From JBHIBA01 sp046758845 (GTDB lineage: Bacteria; UBA8248; JACPRG01; G963555815): a stretch of DNA of 9,524 nt. The stretch is taken from positions 1 through 9,524 of the forward strand of contig JBHIBA010000175.1 in assembly GCA_046758845.1 (NCBI GenBank). Reading direction: 5' to 3'. Positions within the stretch are counted from its first letter, which is position 1; every line of letters starts with the position of its first letter. Position numbers and translations under genes: made by a program. Under the pieces are notes generated by a model. It did no database searches. It was not told the DNA's origin and saw nothing but the letters and a program-made list of their open reading frames with translations. Shown here one piece after another: positions 1-6,077 of this stretch.

Positions 1-16
1 AGTTCTAAGGGGGAGT

Positions 17-50
17 CTGAGGGGGGCGTCTTTCAAGAAGCCCCCCTCAG
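17..50 (-). terminator. Hairpin downstream of pyrR, probable transcription terminator
   Basis: An 11-bp perfect stem (17-27 pairing with 40-50, CTGAGGGGGGC against GCCCCCCTCAG) with a 12-nt loop lies 15 bp beyond the pyrR stop codon. An alternative pairing AAGAAG/CTTCTT shares part of the sequence on the minus strand. There is no clean U-tract, so termination is inferred from the strength and position of the stem. It suggests that pyrR is the last gene of its transcript. Confidence 0.5.
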
Positions 51-65
51 CTTCTTGCAGGTCCC

Positions 66-620
66 TCAAGTCCGGATCACCAAAACCTCGTCTCGCTCGT
101 CCGTTTCCCGCAACAGAACCTTCACCCGCTCGTCCGGGGCGGTGGAGACCTCCTTGCCGCAGAAATCGGCGCTGATGGGCAGCTCCCGGCCTTCCCGGTC
201 CACCAGAACGGCCAGGCTGATCCGGCTCGGCCGCCCGAAGCTCATCACCCCCGTCATCGCCGCCCGCGCCGTCCGGCCCGTCCACAGAACGTCGTCCACA
301 AGGACCACGTGAACCCCGTCCACGTCGAACGGGATCTCCGTCTTGCGGATCTGAACAGAGGCCCGCAGGGGGTCATAATCGTCCCGGTAAATCGTCGCGT
401 CGAGCACCCCGGTCGGGACCGTCCCCCCTCCGGAGCCCGCGTCCGCATGGGATTCGATGGATCGTTGAAGGCGCTTCGCCAGGAACTCGCCGCGCGTCCG
501 GATGCCCACCAGGCCCAGGTTGCGGGCGCCCCGGTTCCGCTCGACGATCTCCGCCGCCATGCGGTCCAAGGCCCGTTGGGTGTCCTCCGCCGTGAGGATG
601 CAGCGGGCGTCGCCCGTCAT
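66..620 (-). CDS. pyrR: PyrR-type phosphoribosyltransferase (pyrimidine regulator / uracil phosphoribosyltransferase)
   Basis: The 184-residue protein matches the usual PyrR length of about 180. Residues 105-117 (VVLVDDVLWTGRT) are the PRPP-binding loop typical of PyrR. GLVGIRTRGEFLAKRL (36-51) and the DATIYRDD segment (74-81) are further family signatures. PyrR proteins bind pyr mRNA in a UMP-dependent way to control pyrimidine biosynthesis, and many also convert uracil plus PRPP to UMP in the cytoplasm. The start is the ATG at 620, which overlaps the TGA of the upstream M20 hydrolase gene as ATGA and so implies translational coupling. The frame stays open further upstream, but only through a low-complexity G/R/P stretch inside the neighbouring gene. 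The usual pyrB and pyrC neighbours are absent from the window. I see no attenuator structure. Family identity is firm; whether it regulates anything locally is not known. Confidence 0.9.
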   Translation of the reverse strand: MTGDARCILTAEDTQRALDRMAAEIVERNRGARNLGLVGIRTRGEFLAKRLQRSIESHADAGSGGGTVPTGVLDATIYRDDYDPLRASVQIRKTEIPFDVDGVHVVLVDDVLWTGRTARAAMTGVMSFGRPSRISLAVLVDREGRELPISADFCGKEVSTAPDERVKVLLRETDERDEVLVIRT

Positions 621-1870
621 CTTTCTTCCCTCGCGAGGCGGCGGACGGCCTCCAGGACGACCTCCGCCCCCCAAACGATGTCCCCCAGCTCGGTCCACTC
701 GGCCGGATTGTGGCTGATCCCCTCCCGGCAGGGGATGAGGACCAGGCCGGTCTCGGCGATCCGGGCGATTTGCATCGCGTCGTGCCCGGCCCCGCAGGGC
801 AAGAGCCGATACGGATGGCCTTCGGACCGGCAGACGTCCTCCAGAAGCCGAACCATCTCCGGCCCCATCACCGCCGGGACGCCGCGCCCGAGAAGCTCGA
901 TCTCCACCCCGAGTTCCCGTTCCTCGGCGATCTCCCGAGCTCGTTTTTCCACCTTCTCCGCCACCGCCTCTTTGGCCGGCCCCGACGTGCTTCGGATATC
1001 GATCCCCATCTCAGCCGTTCCGGGAATGACGTTCATGGCGCCGGGGTGGATTTTCAGGACTCCGACAGTCCCCACGACGGGCGGGTCGGTCTCCCGGCAA
1101 AGGTCTTCTATGTAACCGGTCAGGTGAGCGGCCGCCACCAGGGCGTCTCTTCTAAGGTTCATGGGGGTGGCCCCTGAATGGTCGGCCCGTCCCAGAAACC
1201 GCACGCGAAGGCGCGTGGAGTTGGCGATGGCCGTGGCGATGCCGATGGGGACGCCCTCGGTTTCGAGCACCCTCCCCTGCTCGATGTGTACTTCAAAAAA
1301 CGCCCTGAGAGTCCCCGGCGAAAGACGCGCGGAGGCGACGGTCTCGGTGTCGAACCCCTGACAGGCCAGCAGGTCCCCCAACCGGTAGCCCTCCGCGTCT
1401 TTCAGCTCCAGGAACTCTTCGGGCCGCAGAACCCCAGCGGCGACGCCGCTACCGATGGTGGCTAGGCCGAACCGGCTGGATTCTTCCGAGACGAATACGA
1501 CGGTCTCCACCGGGCGGGGGAGGGGCTCGGGCTCCTCGCGCAGCGCCCGCGCGACCTCCAAGGCCACCACCACCCCCACGCTGCCGTCGAACTTGCCCCC
1601 GGAGGGGACCGTGTCGATGTGAGACCCCACCCAGATAGGGGGCTGAGTCGGGTTTTCCCCCTCGATGCGGCCGAAGAGGTTCCCGATGCCGTCCATCCGG
1701 ACGGAGAGGCCCGCCGCCTGCATCAGGTGAAGGGCAAGTTGGCGGGCCGCTATTTCTTGTTGAGAAAAGGAGAGCCTCTGGACGCCCCCCTCGGGCGTGG
1801 CCCCGATACGGGCGAACTTGACCAGGTCCGCGCGGATGCGCTTGGGCTGAATCCCGGACTTTGCCTTCAC
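617..1870 (-). CDS. Zn-dependent M20 amidase, hydantoinase/carbamoylase family
   Basis: This 417-residue protein belongs to the M20 metallopeptidase-like amidohydrolases: N-carbamoyl-L-amino-acid hydrolase, beta-ureidopropionase and allantoate amidohydrolase. It carries the expected metal and catalytic motifs: GSHIDTVPSGGKFDG (H84, D95), the EE pair at 129-130 within FVSEESSRFG, FEVHIEQG (H195), the dimer/substrate motif DHSGATPMN (H231), CGAGHDAM (H363) and GISHNPAEW near the C-terminus. The family hydrolyses N-carbamoyl or ureido groups, releasing ammonia and CO2. Length fits the family (about 400-415). The start is the GTG at 1870, chosen because a strong AGGAGG lies 6 nt upstream; ATG codons at 1891 and 1933 would place that site inside the gene. 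pyrR follows with a 4-nt overlap. Exact substrate cannot be fixed from sequence; a role in ureido-compound or reductive pyrimidine catabolism is an inference from the pyrR link. Confidence 0.9.
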   Translation of the reverse strand: MKAKSGIQPKRIRADLVKFARIGATPEGGVQRLSFSQQEIAARQLALHLMQAAGLSVRMDGIGNLFGRIEGENPTQPPIWVGSHIDTVPSGGKFDGSVGVVVALEVARALREEPEPLPRPVETVVFVSEESSRFGLATIGSGVAAGVLRPEEFLELKDAEGYRLGDLLACQGFDTETVASARLSPGTLRAFFEVHIEQGRVLETEGVPIGIATAIANSTRLRVRFLGRADHSGATPMNLRRDALVAAAHLTGYIEDLCRETDPPVVGTVGVLKIHPGAMNVIPGTAEMGIDIRSTSGPAKEAVAEKVEKRAREIAEERELGVEIELLGRGVPAVMGPEMVRLLEDVCRSEGHPYRLLPCGAGHDAMQIARIAETGLVLIPCREGISHNPAEWTELGDIVWGAEVVLEAVRRLAREER

Positions 1871-1876
1871 CCAACA

Positions 1877-1882
1877 CCTCCT
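1877..1882 (-). promoter_or_regulatory. Strong Shine-Dalgarno deciding the GTG start of the M20 hydrolase
   Basis: On the minus strand AGGAGG sits 6 nt before the GTG at 1870. It is among the strongest ribosome-binding sites in the window and decides between this GTG and the in-frame ATGs at 1891 and 1933. A TTGACA (1918-1913) lies upstream with a poor -10 match (CACCAT, 17-nt spacer). That would give a very short leader, so I do not call it as a promoter. Confidence 0.8.
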
Positions 1883-1965
1883 CTGGGGCATGGTGCGAAA
1901 TCCCTTGCGGGGTGTCAAGGATGGCGGGCGCAAAAGCGCTGAAGCCTCCGCTCAAATAACAAGGC

Positions 1966-1997
1966 CGGCACGGGAGTCACCGACTCTCGCCCGGCAC
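1966..1997. repeat. Imperfect hairpin with GAGTC-N3-GACTC core
   Basis: CCGG/CCGG-type flanks surround a core GGGAGTC-ACC-GACTCTC (1972-1988). The core GAGTC-N3-GACTCTCGC recurs at 2286-2302 and 7467-7483. It sits in the divergent intergenic region, immediately left of the palindrome at 2001-2026. It may act as a bidirectional hairpin or be a remnant of a dispersed repeat; no function is demonstrated. Confidence 0.55.
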
Positions 1998-2000
1998 CTG

Positions 2001-2026
2001 TAGGGGCGCACGGCCGTGCGCCCCTA
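2001..2026. repeat. 26-bp perfect palindrome, TAGGGGCG type
   Basis: TAGGGGCGCACGG is followed directly by its exact reverse complement. GTAGGGGC motifs recur in the right-hand intergenic region (starting 9363 on plus; 9328-9335 and 9430-9437 on minus), so this is a dispersed REP-like intergenic element. It lies between the divergent M20 hydrolase and enamidase genes. Nothing ties it to a specific regulator. Confidence 0.7.
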
Positions 2027-2234
2027 CGCGAATATAGCGCGTCTTCCGAGCAGACATCATCCGGATCGGTACCTTCGTGAGAAATGGGACTAGGCCATTG
2101 GACGAAAATTCCTGCGAAAGAGGTGCTGCCCCAGCAGGGGCCGCACGTTGCCGCCTCGCGGGGGTTTTGCTAGGATGGCAGGCGTTTCCAGAGGGCGGAC
2201 GGAGTTACCAAGAAAGGCGCAGTAGAATCGATTT
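2027..2234. other. Non-coding stretch between divergent genes
   Basis: Together with the flanking repeats this makes up the roughly 460-bp gap between the two divergent operons. I find no convincing gene, tRNA or riboswitch in it. Promoters for the enamidase are expected here or in the repeat to its right, but no good -35/-10 pair is visible. Short open frames here have no family character. Confidence 0.4.
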
Positions 2235-2312
2235 GTCATTCAGAGCGGGGCGAGGAATCCCCTGCATCTGTGAGACCCTTCGCGCGAGTCGGGGACTCTC
2301 GCTCAGGGTGAC
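2235..2312 (+). repeat. GTCA...TGAC terminal-inverted-repeat element, copy 1
   Basis: This 78-bp element begins GTCATTCAGAGCG and ends CGCTCAGGGTGAC, which are imperfect inverted ends of about 13 bp. Its reverse complement aligns well with the sequence starting at 7453: both share GTCACCCTGAGCGAGAGTC, then a GACTC(G/T)CGCGAAGGGTCTC segment, then a GATTC(C/T)TCG block. No transposase is present, so it is MITE-like or REP-like. It ends 21 bp before the enamidase GTG start, so it must lie in the 5' leader or promoter region. Confidence 0.75.
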
Positions 2313-2333
2313 AACGGGAAAAGGGTGTAAGGC

Positions 2334-3524
2334 GTGTCCGGTTCGGTCTTGATCAACAACATCGGGGCCATCGTTTCGGGCGATCTCAAGAACCCGATCC
2401 TCAAGGGCGATGCCATTCGGATTGAGGACGGGGAGGTCGCCGCAATTGGGGGCGAGGCCGACTGCGCGGGCGAGGTCGAGCAGACCATCGACGCGGGCGG
2501 GATGACCGTCACCCCGGGGCTGATCGACTCCCACGTCCACACCACCCAGGGCGATTTCACCCCGCGGCAGCTAACCCTGAACTGGATCGAAAGCTGCATG
2601 CAGTGCGGGATCACATCCATGATCACGGCGGGTGAGGTCCACACCCCCGGCCGCCCCCGCGACGGACAGGGCGCCAAGGCCATGGCCATCCTGGCCGCCA
2701 AGAGCTTCAAGGTCCTGCGGCCCGGCGGAGTGAAGGTGATGGCGGGGGCCATCATGCTGGAGCCGGGGCTGAAGGAGGCCGATTTCGCTGAGATGGCCGA
2801 GGCTGGGGTCGAGCTGGTCGGCGAAGTGGGGCTGGGCTCCATACGCGAACCGGAACAAGTTCGCCCGCTCCTCGCCTGGGCGAGGGCCAACGGGATGCGC
2901 GTGCTCTGCCACACCGGAGGCGGCTCCATTCCGGGAAGCATGGTCGTGGATGCAGACATGATCCTGGCCATCGGCCCGAACGTGGCCTGCCATCTGAACG
3001 GCGGTCCCACCGGCCTGCCCCTCGATCAGATCGAGAGGGTGGCCAAAGAGTCCAACGCGGCGCTCGAACTCGTCCAGTGCGGGAACATGAAACGGGCCGT
3101 CGAGGCCACCGAGCTCTTCCTGGCCCAAGGGGTGACGGAGCGCGTCATCGTGGGCAACGACATGCCGTCGGGCACGGGGGTAATTCCCTACGGCGTCTTG
3201 CGGACCCTCTCTGTCATGGCCGCCTTCACCGACCTTTCGCCGGAGGCGGCCCTTTGCACGGCCACCGGAAACACCGCCCGGATTCATAAGATGGACGTGG
3301 GGATCGTCGCCGCCGGAAAGCCCGCCGACCTGGTGATCATGGACGCTCCGTGGGGCTCGACCGGAAAGGACGCCCTGGCCGCGCTGAAGGCGGGCGACAC
3401 CCCGTCCGTGGCTTGCGTCCTCATCGACGGTGTCCTCCGAACCGCCAAGAGCCGAAACACGCCCCCTTGCACGCGAAAGGTCCGCATCGAAGGGGGGCAC
3501 ATTCCGGCTGCGGCCGGACACTGA
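2334..3524 (+). CDS. ena: Enamidase-like amidohydrolase (6-oxo-1,4,5,6-tetrahydronicotinate amidohydrolase family)
   Basis: The 396-residue protein is a binuclear metal amidohydrolase whose sequence, as I recall it, follows the Eubacterium barkeri enamidase almost end to end. Shared stretches include KNIG/NNIG...IVSGD at the N-terminus, TVTPGLIDSHVH, LVGEVGLGSI, HTGG.SIPGS, HLNGGPT, ELVQCGN, GNDMPSGTGVIP and VLIDGVLRTAKSRNTPP. Metal ligands visible are H67 and H69 (HVH), the bridging-type E164 in place of a carboxylated lysine, H193, H220 and D276. Enamidase opens the cyclic enamide of 6-oxo-1,4,5,6-tetrahydronicotinate to 2-formylglutarate plus ammonia in nicotinate fermentation. The other enzymes of that pathway are not in the window, so a related cyclic amide substrate is possible. 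Start is GTG at 2334; the ribosome site is only modest (AAAAGGG about 9 nt upstream). A PLP enzyme gene follows closely on the same strand. Confidence 0.85.
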   Translation: MSGSVLINNIGAIVSGDLKNPILKGDAIRIEDGEVAAIGGEADCAGEVEQTIDAGGMTVTPGLIDSHVHTTQGDFTPRQLTLNWIESCMQCGITSMITAGEVHTPGRPRDGQGAKAMAILAAKSFKVLRPGGVKVMAGAIMLEPGLKEADFAEMAEAGVELVGEVGLGSIREPEQVRPLLAWARANGMRVLCHTGGGSIPGSMVVDADMILAIGPNVACHLNGGPTGLPLDQIERVAKESNAALELVQCGNMKRAVEATELFLAQGVTERVIVGNDMPSGTGVIPYGVLRTLSVMAAFTDLSPEAALCTATGNTARIHKMDVGIVAAGKPADLVIMDAPWGSTGKDALAALKAGDTPSVACVLIDGVLRTAKSRNTPPCTRKVRIEGGHIPAAAGH

Positions 3525-3596
3525 GTTCCCGGAAGGCCATTGCCTCCGACTGACCCGGAGAATTTTCCGCCGCGAGCCGCGAAGTCCCCGAAACCC

Positions 3597-4628
3597 ATGA
3601 GATTTGTTCTCCCCCCGAAGGTAAACCTCGCTGTCCTCCCCACACGGCTCGAGCGCCTCGAGCGTTACAGCGCCCGAAGGGGCCGGGAGATCTGGATCAA
3701 GCGGGACGACCTCACGGAAGCCGGAGCCGGCGGGAACAAGATCCGAAAGCTGGAATACCTGCTCCGCGCCGCGATGGATGAGGGGGCCGATACGCTGGTC
3801 ACGTGCGGGGGTCTCCAGTCCAACCACGCCCGAACGACGGCCATCTTGGGCAGACGGCTGGGGCTCGAGAGCGTCCTCGTCCTGCGAGGGAATCCGGCCG
3901 ACGCCCTGGAGGGCAATTACCTCTTGGACCGCCTCGTCGGGGCGGAGGTGGCGTACGTGAACGCCGAGGAGTACGAGCGGCGGGACGAAGTCCTGGCCAG
4001 GGTATCGAACGACCTCCGGGCCCGGGGCCGCAAGCCCTACGTGATCCCCGAAGGCGGGAGCAACGCCCTGGGGGCGATGGGTTACGTGGAGATGATCGGG
4101 GAGCTGAAGGCACAGACGCAAGCCCTTGGGCTCTCCTTCGACTCCATCCTCTGCCCGGTGGGATCGGGGGGCACATTCGCGGGGATCCTCATGGGAATCG
4201 CCCTCTACGGCTTCGCCGTGCGGGCTTACGGAGTCAACGTCCAGCGGGACGGGGAGTACTTCATTCAGTACGTGGACGCCATCTTCGAGAAGGCCGCGAC
4301 AGAGCTGGGTTTCCCCGTCCGCATTCCTCGCGAAGAGATCCGCATCATTGAAGGTTACGTCGGGCTCGGATACGGTCTGAACACGCCGAAGGAGATGTCT
4401 CTCATCGCCGGACTGGCTCGCGAGGAGGGAATGCTTCTCGACCCCGTCTATACGGGAAAGACCTTCCACGCGCTCGACAATCTGATCGACGAAGGGAAGG
4501 CCCCGGCGGACCTGGGCGAGACGATCCTCTTCGTCCACACGGGCGGGATTTTCGGCCTGTTCCCGCAGCGGAGCGTCCTGGAAGAGGTCCTACAAGAAGA
4601 CCAATCACGGGGGAGCGCGACCGCATGA
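3597..4628 (+). CDS. PLP-dependent D-cysteine desulfhydrase / ACC deaminase family protein
   Basis: A 343-residue tryptophan-synthase-beta-fold PLP enzyme. The PLP lysine lies in GGNKIRKLEYLL (K48); QSNHAR (74-79) and GSGGTFAG (189-196) bind cofactor and phosphate; EGYVGLGYG (Y254), LDPVYTGK (Y285) and HTGG (314-317) are typical of this subfamily. Members include D-cysteine desulfhydrase (D-Cys to pyruvate, H2S and NH3), ACC deaminase and L-cysteate sulfo-lyase; sequence alone does not separate them, though length (about 330) and the QSNHAR motif favour the desulfhydrase-like group. I chose the ATG at 3597 because homology begins at VNLAVLPTRLERL. A TTG at 3540, with GGAAGG only 3 nt away, would add 19 Pro-rich residues. 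It lies 72 bp after the enamidase on the same strand and is probably co-transcribed with it. Confidence 0.85.
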   Translation: MRFVLPPKVNLAVLPTRLERLERYSARRGREIWIKRDDLTEAGAGGNKIRKLEYLLRAAMDEGADTLVTCGGLQSNHARTTAILGRRLGLESVLVLRGNPADALEGNYLLDRLVGAEVAYVNAEEYERRDEVLARVSNDLRARGRKPYVIPEGGSNALGAMGYVEMIGELKAQTQALGLSFDSILCPVGSGGTFAGILMGIALYGFAVRAYGVNVQRDGEYFIQYVDAIFEKAATELGFPVRIPREEIRIIEGYVGLGYGLNTPKEMSLIAGLAREEGMLLDPVYTGKTFHALDNLIDEGKAPADLGETILFVHTGGIFGLFPQRSVLEEVLQEDQSRGSATA

Positions 4629-4937
4629 AGGCGGGATGACGCGTTGGCCAAGAAGGTCACCTCTCGATTGCAAATGCCCCGATGATCCCCGGAACAGGAT
4701 CGATGAGCGTATCCCCCACGGTTGTGAGTCGCTCCATCCGCGTGGGCGGGCTGGTTGGCCACGTACATCGCTTTCGGATCTTCGAGGCCAGGCCCCCTCG
4801 TCCCCAGAACTGCAGCTAGGCGGACCCGGTCCGGCCGGACAGATTGAATGGCCCGTGGCGAACAGGAGTGCCCATATCCTCGTTCGGGTGCGGTCCCCCC
4901 TTTTGGATAGACCCATTTTGGTACGGGAATTCACGGG
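4629..4937. other. 309-bp gap, no gene recognised
   Basis: This stretch separates the PLP enzyme gene from the SGNH hydrolase gene. An open frame crosses it but its translation is rich in R/P/S with no family features. No clear terminator hairpin follows the stop at 4628, and no convincing promoter is visible before 4938. The SGNH gene probably starts its own transcript here, given the gap and the composition change. Confidence 0.4.
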
Positions 4938-6020
4938 TTGAAGCGTCGCATCAGACATCTGGCTTTCTCTGTGGCCATCGTCGGCCTTTTCTTTTTCCTC
5001 CTGGAAGGGGGCGTCCGCATCTACCGCTATTCCAGGGACGGAAATCTTTGGGCCCTGCTGTACGGAATCCCTTCCACCGTCTTGGCCTACGGAAGGGGAG
5101 TCCTTGCATATCTGGAGACTTCTCCGGGGGAGACCGGTGAACCCCTCCGGATTCTTGCATTCGGAGGCTCAACGACCAAGGGAGCGGGACTCGCCAGAGG
5201 GCCTTTCAGCTACCCGGGTAGGCTTCAGGGTCTGCTCCACGCCCGATATCCGAACCTTTCTCTGACAGTAAAGAACTACGGAGAAGATGGAGCTTATGCC
5301 AAACTCATCGCCAAATGGGTCCGGGAGGTCTTGTTCGGACGCGATGTTTCATTCAAAAGAGGACGCCAATTTCCCCCATTAGTGATTATTTACACAGGGC
5401 TCAACGACGCATTTAAAATAACGATGAGGACGCGCCCGGAGTACCATCCAACCTGGCCCCAAAGGATTGACGGATTCCTTCGGAACCGGAGCCTCTTCTA
5501 TTTGATACTCTACGAAAAGTGGGTTCGGATTGCCCCGAAAGGTCGCAAGGAACCCGAGTCGCCGGCGGTCCGGGAGGTCCCCATGACTGCAGAGTTCATC
5601 CTTGGCCAGTATCAGAAATCCCTGGAAGAGATTGCCCGAGTCCTCCGAGCCTCCGGTGTAAAAGGGCTTTTCGGGAAAATTCCCATCTTCGAGAGGGACG
5701 TTCCCGCCGCCTACCTGAAAGCCTATCGGCTCGTCTTTGATAAGCTAGAAGAGGTCGGACGAAAGGTGGGCATCCCGGTCGTCGACGTGGCGGCCGAATT
5801 TTCGAAATTCCCCGACAAAGCGGGACTGTTTTTGCCCAGGGATCCATTTCATCTGAACGCGGAAGGAAACGGACGCGTCGCTGAGATCCTCCATCAGGCC
5901 ATCCAGAAGCACGGCCTTCTTCCGCTCCGTCGTCAGTCGGCATTCCCGCCTGCTCCGCCCCGAGAGCCGGTTCCTGTGAGGCCCAATGGAGTAGAGAACG
6001 GACGGGTCAAAGGCCGGTGA
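4938..6020 (+). CDS. Membrane-anchored SGNH/GDSL-type hydrolase
   Basis: The 360-residue protein has a basic start (MKRRIRH) followed by one hydrophobic helix at about 8-25, consistent with an uncleaved signal anchor that places the rest outside the cytoplasmic membrane. SGNH blocks are in order: LAFGGSTTKG with nucleophile S78, YTGLNDAF with N156, and RDPFHLNAEGNGRVAE with the D302/H305 pair. The family covers lipases, esterases and carbohydrate O-acetyl esterases; substrate is unknown. An extracytoplasmic role, for example on envelope polysaccharide, is an inference. The TTG at 4938 is the only plausible start, since an in-frame TAG lies at 4908 and no ATG follows near the helix; there is no good ribosome site. 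Base composition is visibly less GC-rich than its neighbours (for example around 5340-5430), which may indicate a different origin. The Pro/Arg-rich tail (about 328-360) is probably disordered. Confidence 0.8.
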   Translation: MKRRIRHLAFSVAIVGLFFFLLEGGVRIYRYSRDGNLWALLYGIPSTVLAYGRGVLAYLETSPGETGEPLRILAFGGSTTKGAGLARGPFSYPGRLQGLLHARYPNLSLTVKNYGEDGAYAKLIAKWVREVLFGRDVSFKRGRQFPPLVIIYTGLNDAFKITMRTRPEYHPTWPQRIDGFLRNRSLFYLILYEKWVRIAPKGRKEPESPAVREVPMTAEFILGQYQKSLEEIARVLRASGVKGLFGKIPIFERDVPAAYLKAYRLVFDKLEEVGRKVGIPVVDVAAEFSKFPDKAGLFLPRDPFHLNAEGNGRVAEILHQAIQKHGLLPLRRQSAFPPAPPREPVPVRPNGVENGRVKGR

Positions 6021-6077
6021 CGCCGCACACGCCTCTCGCTCGGCCGGCCTTCCAAAAACGTATTCCAGGAAAAGAGG

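Noticed and set aside
309..1115. A 268-codon open frame on the plus strand
   Set aside because: It is antisense to pyrR and the M20 hydrolase. The sequence is R/P/S-rich and has no family features.
1890..1918. A sigma-70 promoter for the M20 operon (TTGACA, 17-nt spacer, CACCAT)
   Set aside because: The -10 match is only 3 of 6 and the start would fall right next to the Shine-Dalgarno, giving a leader of about a dozen bases.
1871..1933. A 21-residue N-terminal extension of the M20 hydrolase from the ATG at 1933
   Set aside because: A strong AGGAGG with 6-nt spacing points to the GTG at 1870, and the extension contains no family sequence.
2571..4538. A 655-codon open frame on the minus strand
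   Set aside because: It lies antisense to the enamidase and PLP enzyme genes, both with clear catalytic motifs. Its translation is rich in G, R, D and H with no domain, as expected for a shadow frame in GC-rich DNA.
4636..4941. A 101-codon open frame between the PLP and SGNH genes
   Set aside because: It has no hydrophobic core or recognisable motif, an R/P/S-rich composition and no ribosome site; it is probably chance.
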